A stretch of DNA of 33,066 nt from the NCBI GenBank assembly GCA_963800065.1, contig CAWCZO010000006.1:1-33066 (forward strand), given 5' to 3'. Under the pieces are notes generated by a model that was not told where the DNA came from, made no database searches, and saw only the letters and a list, made by a program, of their open reading frames with translations. Numbering within the stretch: the first letter of the stretch is position 1; every line of letters begins with the position of its first letter. Positions 29,303-33,066 of the stretch are shown in pieces. Position numbers and translations under genes: made by a program. Source of the DNA: CAWJFJ01 sp963800065 (GTDB lineage: Bacteria > Actinomycetota > Acidimicrobiia > Acidimicrobiales > UBA8190).

Positions 29303-30862
29303 ATGACGGACGAGATGGCCGGAGCGCTCGGCGTCATCCGCCAGGCGGCGGCGCAGGCCGGTGGGTGTCTCTACCTCGGTGCGGGGTCTCACGGACCGGT
29401 GTGGGCGCCGGTCGAACAGGCTGCTCTCGTCCTCGGTCCACCGCGATCGGGGAAGACGTCGGGACTCGTGGTGCCGACGGTTCTCAGTGCCCCGGGGGCG
29501 GTGGTGTCCACCTCCACCAAACCCGACGTGCTGCGGGCCACCGCCCGCGGGCGCGGGCGGGACGGGCCCTGTCTCCTCTACGACCCGAGCGGGACGGTGG
29601 AGGTACCGGTCGGCGTGGAGCGCGTGCGGTGGTCCCCGGTCACCGGGTGCGCCCGCTGGGACGATGCCTTGCTGGTGGCCCGCGGTCTGGTCGGCTCGAC
29701 GCGGCCGTCGGGCGGCCGCGGTGACGGCGAGATCGGCGTCGACCACTGGACCGAACGCGCCCAGGCCCTGCTGGCGCCGGTCCTGCACGCGGCGGCGCTC
29801 GAGGGGGTCGAACTGGCCACGGTGCTGTCGTGGATCGACCGCCGGCAGGCCGCTCCCGCTCTCCGTGTCCTCGATCGGGAGGGAGCAGGGATCGCCGCCG
29901 ACCTCCTGGCCGGGATCGCCGCCACCGACGGACGCGAGCAGAGCGGGATCTGGTCGACGGCCTCGGGCGTCCTCGCCGCCTACCGCAGTGAGGCGGCCCT
30001 CGCCACCACGGTGGCCGCTGACTTCGATCCCCGGACCTTCTGCCGATCGTCGGCCACTCTCTACATATGCGCCACCGGACGCCACCAGGCGCTGGCCGCA
30101 CCGCTCGTCGTCGGCCTGCTCACCGACATCCGGGCGGCCGCCTACGCCCGCGCCGCCGACGGTGGTCCGGACGGCGGCGCCGGCCCGGTGGGCGGCGGCG
30201 GACCGGGGCCCGTCGTCCTGGCCCTCGACGAGGTGGCGAACATCGCCCCGGTGCCGGACCTGCCGGCCATGGTGAGCGAGGGAGGCGGCCAGGGGGTCGT
30301 CACGCTGGCGTGCCTGCAGGACCTGTCCCAGGCGCGGGGGCGGTGGGGGACGGCGGCCGAGGGCTTCCTCTCCCTCTTCGGGACCACGGTGGTCCTGCCC
30401 GGAATCGGGGACGTGCACACCCTCGAGGCTCTCTCCACACTGGCTGGAGAAGAAGAGGTGTCCACCCGGTCGCTCACCACGCCGGTGCTCCGGGGCGGCG
30501 GCGGGATGGCCCGGGCGGTGATGGACCGGGTGCTCCGGGGTGGCGGTGGGCGGGGACAGGATCCGTTTCCCTCCGTCACCACCTCGACGGTCCTGCGGAA
30601 ACGGCTCCCCGTCGATGTGGTGGCCCGGGGCCGGCCGGGAATGGCCCTGGTGGTGGACGAGAAGAAGACGATGGGGTGGATAGAGCTGACCCCGTGGTTC
30701 GCCAATGAGCCATGGCGGACCGCTGCGCTCGGAACGGGGCTCCGGCGGGCCGGCCCCAGCGGGCTGGAACGACACCCCGGGCGGGGGCGGGAACGACCCG
30801 GGCGGGGGCGGAACGGCTCGGCCGACTCCGGCGGTCCGGGCGGGCGTGAGCTGGGGATGTAG
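29303..30862 (+). CDS. VirD4/TraG-like ATPase (type IV coupling protein family) without membrane anchor
   Basis: A protein of 519 aa. Walker A is LVLGPPRSGKTSGLVVP (residues 43-59), Walker B is VVLALDEVANIAPVPDL (Asp309, Glu310). Between them lies the all-alpha region expected of coupling proteins (DHWTERAQALLAPVLHAAAL). After Walker B comes GGGQGVVTLACLQDLSQARGRWG, the TraM-recognition/TraG C-terminal pattern. Coupling proteins pump DNA to a secretion channel as hexamers, and most have two N-terminal membrane helices. None is seen here: the P-loop comes within 50 residues of the start. No relaxase, VirB4 or pilus gene is nearby. The last ~35 residues are Gly/Arg-rich. It may act in DNA movement or as an orphan ATPase. 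Confidence 0.85.
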   Translation: MTDEMAGALGVIRQAAAQAGGCLYLGAGSHGPVWAPVEQAALVLGPPRSGKTSGLVVPTVLSAPGAVVSTSTKPDVLRATARGRGRDGPCLLYDPSGTVEVPVGVERVRWSPVTGCARWDDALLVARGLVGSTRPSGGRGDGEIGVDHWTERAQALLAPVLHAAALEGVELATVLSWIDRRQAAPALRVLDREGAGIAADLLAGIAATDGREQSGIWSTASGVLAAYRSEAALATTVAADFDPRTFCRSSATLYICATGRHQALAAPLVVGLLTDIRAAAYARAADGGPDGGAGPVGGGGPGPVVLALDEVANIAPVPDLPAMVSEGGGQGVVTLACLQDLSQARGRWGTAAEGFLSLFGTTVVLPGIGDVHTLEALSTLAGEEEVSTRSLTTPVLRGGGGMARAVMDRVLRGGGGRGQDPFPSVTTSTVLRKRLPVDVVARGRPGMALVVDEKKTMGWIELTPWFANEPWRTAALGTGLRRAGPSGLERHPGRGRERPGRGRNGSADSGGPGGRELGM

Positions 30863-30897
30863 GGGCCGCCGGACACGCCGGGGGGTCCCCTAGCGGA

Positions 30898-30913
30898 TCG
30901 AACATACGTTCGC
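30898..30913. promoter_or_regulatory. LexA (SOS) box of the imuA-imuB-dnaE2 cassette
   Basis: TCGAACATACGTTCGC matches the actinobacterial LexA site TCGAAC-N4-GTTCGA at 15 of 16 palindrome-relevant positions by inspection (the last base differs). It lies directly upstream of the -10-like TAGTCT, where LexA would block transcription. Confidence 0.92.
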
Positions 30914-30919
30914 TAGTCT
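30914..30919 (+). promoter_or_regulatory. -10 element of the SOS cassette promoter
   Basis: TAGTCT abuts the LexA box and ends 9 nt before the ATG at 30929. There is no ribosome site, so the mRNA is probably leaderless or nearly so. Confidence 0.5.
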
Positions 30920-30928
30920 CGGCGGTCG

Positions 30929-31618
30929 ATGGCCCTCGCCGACACCTCCCTCGCCTCCCGGGCCCGTCCCGTGTCCTCCAGCCGGGACCAGCTGCTCCCC
31001 CTGCTCCCTCCCCTCAGGCCCCTGCTGCCCCGGGGTGGACTGCAGCGGGGGGCCGTGATCACCGTGAGCACCGGTGATGGCACACCGGGGGGGACGGCCG
31101 GCCGGGGGGCGGGGGGTGCCGGGGGCGGTGCCGGCATGCTGGCTTTCGCCCTGCTGGCCGCCGCTTCGGCCGCCGGCTCGTGGTGCGCGGCGGTGGGAAC
31201 GGGCGACCCCGGGATCCTGGCCATCGCCGAGATGGGGGTGGATCTCGACCACCTGGCCCTCGTCCCGGGCCCCGGGCCGGCGTGGCCGGAAGTCACCGCC
31301 CTCCTGGTCGACGACATGGACGTCGTGCTGGTGAGCCCCCCGGGTCGGGTCCGGGCAGTGGTGGCCCGGCGGCTGGTGGCCCGGGCCCGGCAGAAGCGGG
31401 CGGTCCTGGTGGTCCGGACCGGGCCGGGGGGGTGGCCCGAAGGGCCCGACGTCCACCTGACGGTGGAGGACGGGACGTGGGCCGGGGTCGACCGGGGCCA
31501 CGGCCACCTCCGGGGGCGCCACGTCGAGGTGGTGGCCTCCGGCCGCCGATCGGCGGTCCGGGGTGTGCGGACGGGGTTGTGGCTGCCGGCGGCGTCCGGT
31601 GTCGTGGCGGTGGGGTGA
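30929..31618 (+). CDS. imuA: ImuA-type (RecA-like) protein of the SOS mutasome
   Basis: A protein of 229 aa resembling actinobacterial ImuA'. Recognisable parts are LLPRGGLQRGAVITVS at the first strand, AASAAGSWCAAVGTGDPGILAIAEMGVDLDHLALVPGPGPAWPEV, VVLVSPPGRVRAVVARRLVARARQKRAVLVV, and the ending RRSAVRGVRTGLWLPA. ImuA' helps ImuB and DnaE2 in error-prone repair after DNA damage. The P-loop position is not a Walker A. It is a Gly-rich stretch (TGDGTPGGTAGRGAGGAGGGAG), longer than in the homologues I know, encoded by G-tracts. It is transcribed from a LexA-controlled promoter, with imuB starting 14 nt after its stop. Confidence 0.88.
   Translation: MALADTSLASRARPVSSSRDQLLPLLPPLRPLLPRGGLQRGAVITVSTGDGTPGGTAGRGAGGAGGGAGMLAFALLAAASAAGSWCAAVGTGDPGILAIAEMGVDLDHLALVPGPGPAWPEVTALLVDDMDVVLVSPPGRVRAVVARRLVARARQKRAVLVVRTGPGGWPEGPDVHLTVEDGTWAGVDRGHGHLRGRHVEVVASGRRSAVRGVRTGLWLPAASGVVAVG
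31087..31125 (+). other. G-quadruplex-prone G-tracts inside imuA
   Basis: Four runs of 7, 6, 6 and 5 G (31087-31093, 31104-31109, 31111-31116, 31121-31125) on the coding strand. They encode the Gly-rich loop that replaces the P-loop. They are liable to slip and to fold. Confidence 0.7.
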
Positions 31619-31632
31619 GAAGGGGGGGAACT

Positions 31633-32782
31633 GTGCAGCGGGTGCTGGTGGTGTGGTGTCCAGATCTCCTCGAGGAGCAGGAGGACGGGAGCCGGGGGCG
31701 GGCCTTCGCCCGGGTGACGGGGGCGGTGGAAATGTTCTCACCCGTCGTCGAGGTGGTACGGAGCGGGGTGTGCGCCGTGGGTACCCGCGGCCCGTCGTGC
31801 GACTTCGGTGGTGACGACAAGTTCGCCCGGCTGCTCGCCGGCGCCCTGGAGGCGGTCGATGGTGTGACGGCCGGGGTGGGAGTGACGGCCGGGGTGGGAG
31901 TGGCCGATGGGCTGTTCGCCGCCGCCCTGGCCGCCCGGTGCCCGGGGTCCCCCCCGGTGGTCGTCCCCCCGGGGGGGACCCCGGGGTTTCTCACCCCCTG
32001 GCCGGTGGCCACGCTGGAGCGGCCCGAACTGGCCGACCTCCTGGGTCGCCTGGGGATCCAGACGCTCGGCCGGTTCGCCGCCCTCCCGGATCGACATGTG
32101 CTCGCCCGGTTCGGCGCCGACGGCGCCGCCTGCCACCGGGTGGCCCAGGGGATCAGCGGCGAGCTGCCCGGTTTCCGTCAGTCCCCCCGGGGGGGGCCGG
32201 CAAAGGGGAGAGTCGGGGGCTTCCCCACCCGGCAGCCCGCCTTCTGGGGGGGAGAGGCGGGGGCCGCCGCCCGGGCGGGGTGGGCGCTGGCCCGGGTCCA
32301 GCAGCTGCTCGGGCCCGAGGCGGTGGTCACGGGACGGCTCCAGGGGGGACGGGGGCCGGCCGAACGGGCCCGGGTCGTCCCCTGGGCCGGCGGACGCGAC
32401 ACCACCGGGTCGGAGCAGACCGGGGCCGGGCGTCGGCGGGGTGGGTGGGGGCCGGTCCCGGACCCCCCGTGGCCGGGACAGGTCCCCCCACCGGCGCCGG
32501 TGATCGTTCTCACCCGGCCGCTGCCCGCCCAGTTGGTCGACACCGCCGGCCAGCTCGTCGGTGTCAGCGGCGGGGATGGTCACCGCCGCACCGGCCCGGT
32601 TGTCGGTGGACGGGGGACCGTGGACGGCGGTGACCGGGTGGGCCGGGCCGTGGCCATCGGACGAACGGTGGTGGGCGGTCCCCCGACGTCTCGCCCGGAT
32701 GCAGGTCGTCACCGGCCCCGGGATCGCACATCTGCTCACGCGCGAGCGGGGCGGCTGGTGGCTGGAGGGGACCTACGACTGA
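31633..32782 (+). CDS. imuB: ImuB, Y-family polymerase-like mutasome protein, strongly shortened and frameshifted
   Basis: It starts at GTG 31633 (AAGGGGGGGAA upstream) with VLVVWCPDLLEEQED. Conserved ImuB blocks follow: AFARVTGAVEMFSPVVEVVRSGVCAV, RGPSCDFGGDDKFA, VGVADGLFAAALAARC, LGRLGIQTLGRFAALPDRHVLARFGADGAACHRVAQG, then PAFWGGEAGA, LARVQQLLGPEAVVTGRLQGGRGPAERARVVPW. The C-terminus TAAPARLSVDGGPWTAVTGWAGPWPSDERWW...GGWWLEGTYD lies in another frame (from about 32576 to the TGA at 32780). Removing one G from the G4 tract at 32572-32575 joins the frames, giving 382 aa. ImuB proteins are about 500-540 aa. Missing here are the ~55 residues after VVWCPD and about 100 residues of the little-finger region between HRVAQG and FWGG. 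ImuB is catalytically inactive and links DnaE2 to the clamp. Confidence 0.85.
31864..31899 (+). repeat. 18-bp tandem duplication within imuB
   Basis: GTGACGGCCGGGGTGGGA occurs twice in direct succession and encodes VTAGVG-VTAGVG just before VADGLFAA. Homologues have a single short linker here, as far as I recall. Confidence 0.85.
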
Positions 32783-32807
32783 CCATCCCGGGCCGTCCGG
32801 CCAGTCG

Positions 32808-33066
32808 CTGTCCGGTGAATGGTGGTATGCCGAATTGCACTGTCATTCCAACTTCAGCTTCCTCGACGGGGCCTCGCACCCCGAGGAGCTCGTGGCCGAG
32901 GCCGCCCGGCTGGGCCTCGGGGCCCTCGCCCTCACCGACCACGACGGCCTGTACGGGGTGGTCCGCTTCTCCGAGACGGCCCGGGCGGTGGGGCTCGCCT
33001 CCGTCTTCGGTGCCGAGCTCACCCTGGTGCCCTCCCCCCCCGGCGGACCTCTCTCCCCCGGGCCCT
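32808..33066 (+). CDS. dnaE2: Error-prone DNA polymerase III alpha subunit DnaE2 (N-terminal part, cut by the window edge)
   Basis: About 86 residues are visible. The PHP domain is unmistakable: WWYAELHCHSNFSFLDGASHPEELVAEAARLGLGALALTDHDGLYGVVRFSETARAVGL, then SVFGAELTLVP. DnaE2 does translesion synthesis with ImuA' and ImuB under SOS control. The start is unclear: the frame has no ATG or GTG between the last upstream stop (32631-32633) and the PHP motif. CTG 32808 is used here; TTG 32835 would cut the first strand. Homologues usually have a longer N-terminus. The missing start may reflect a further indel, or a rare start codon with coupling to imuB, whose stop lies 25 nt upstream. The gene runs off the right edge. 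Confidence 0.9.
   Translation, partial: MSGEWWYAELHCHSNFSFLDGASHPEELVAEAARLGLGALALTDHDGLYGVVRFSETARAVGLASVFGAELTLVPSPPGGPLSPGP

Noticed and set aside
31738..32739. Minus-strand 333-residue frame opposite imuB
   Set aside because: Gly/Pro/Arg-rich shadow without homology. ImuB motifs on the plus strand are clear.

Overview
This is a high-GC (by eye about 70%) chromosomal window from an actinobacterium. The best fit is the class Acidimicrobiia or a near relative. Reasons: a homodimeric-type pyruvate dehydrogenase E1 (AceE), a CofC/FbiD guanylyltransferase for coenzyme F420, an HU protein with a mycobacterial-style Lys/Ala/Pro-rich tail, several FadE-like acyl-CoA dehydrogenases, an Rv1264-like adenylate cyclase, and an imuA-imuB-dnaE2 cassette under a typical actinobacterial LexA box. 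The class-level assignment is inference. No rRNA, tRNA, CRISPR, prophage or insertion sequence was recognised.

Layout. 1-4.7 kb: 3' end of aceE, a GNAT acetyltransferase divergent from an HhH-GPD protein, thiE coupled to the latter, and a lipoprotein. 4.7-11.1 kb: alpha/beta hydrolase with a degenerate nucleophile elbow, acyl-CoA dehydrogenase divergent from a metallo-beta-lactamase-fold hydrolase, a DMT transporter followed by a Glu/Leu-type dehydrogenase whose frame is broken by a 4-bp duplication, and a second acyl-CoA dehydrogenase. 11.1-16.2 kb: methyltransferase, AraC-type regulator, RNase HII, two small proteins, an RpiB-family isomerase and a MatB-like acyl-CoA synthetase. 16.2-22.6 kb: a sugar-handling group with a GT2 glycosyltransferase, two sulfotransferases and a GH38 alpha-mannosidase. 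22.6-29.2 kb: adenylate cyclase and gpsA (ATGA overlap), cofC, a PIG-L deacetylase, HU with a coupled histone H1-like gene, a small protein and a 2-hydroxyacid dehydrogenase. The order gpsA / cofC / ... / hupB resembles the mycobacterial gpdA2-fbiD-ppk-mutT1-hupB locus. 29.3-33.1 kb: a soluble VirD4/TraG-like ATPase without other conjugation genes, then the SOS mutasome cassette, with dnaE2 cut by the window edge.

The most notable points are these. (1) A TANNNT hexamer lies 6-9 nt before the start codon of about ten genes that lack a Shine-Dalgarno sequence, pointing to widespread leaderless transcription. (2) ImuB is strongly condensed: it seems to lack a fingers segment and the little-finger domain, and has a G-tract frameshift. 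(3) HU is translationally coupled to a pure-repeat H1-like protein with near-identical 54-bp DNA repeats. (4) Short tandem duplications recur, several just at stop codons, and perfect hairpins sit across convergent gene ends.
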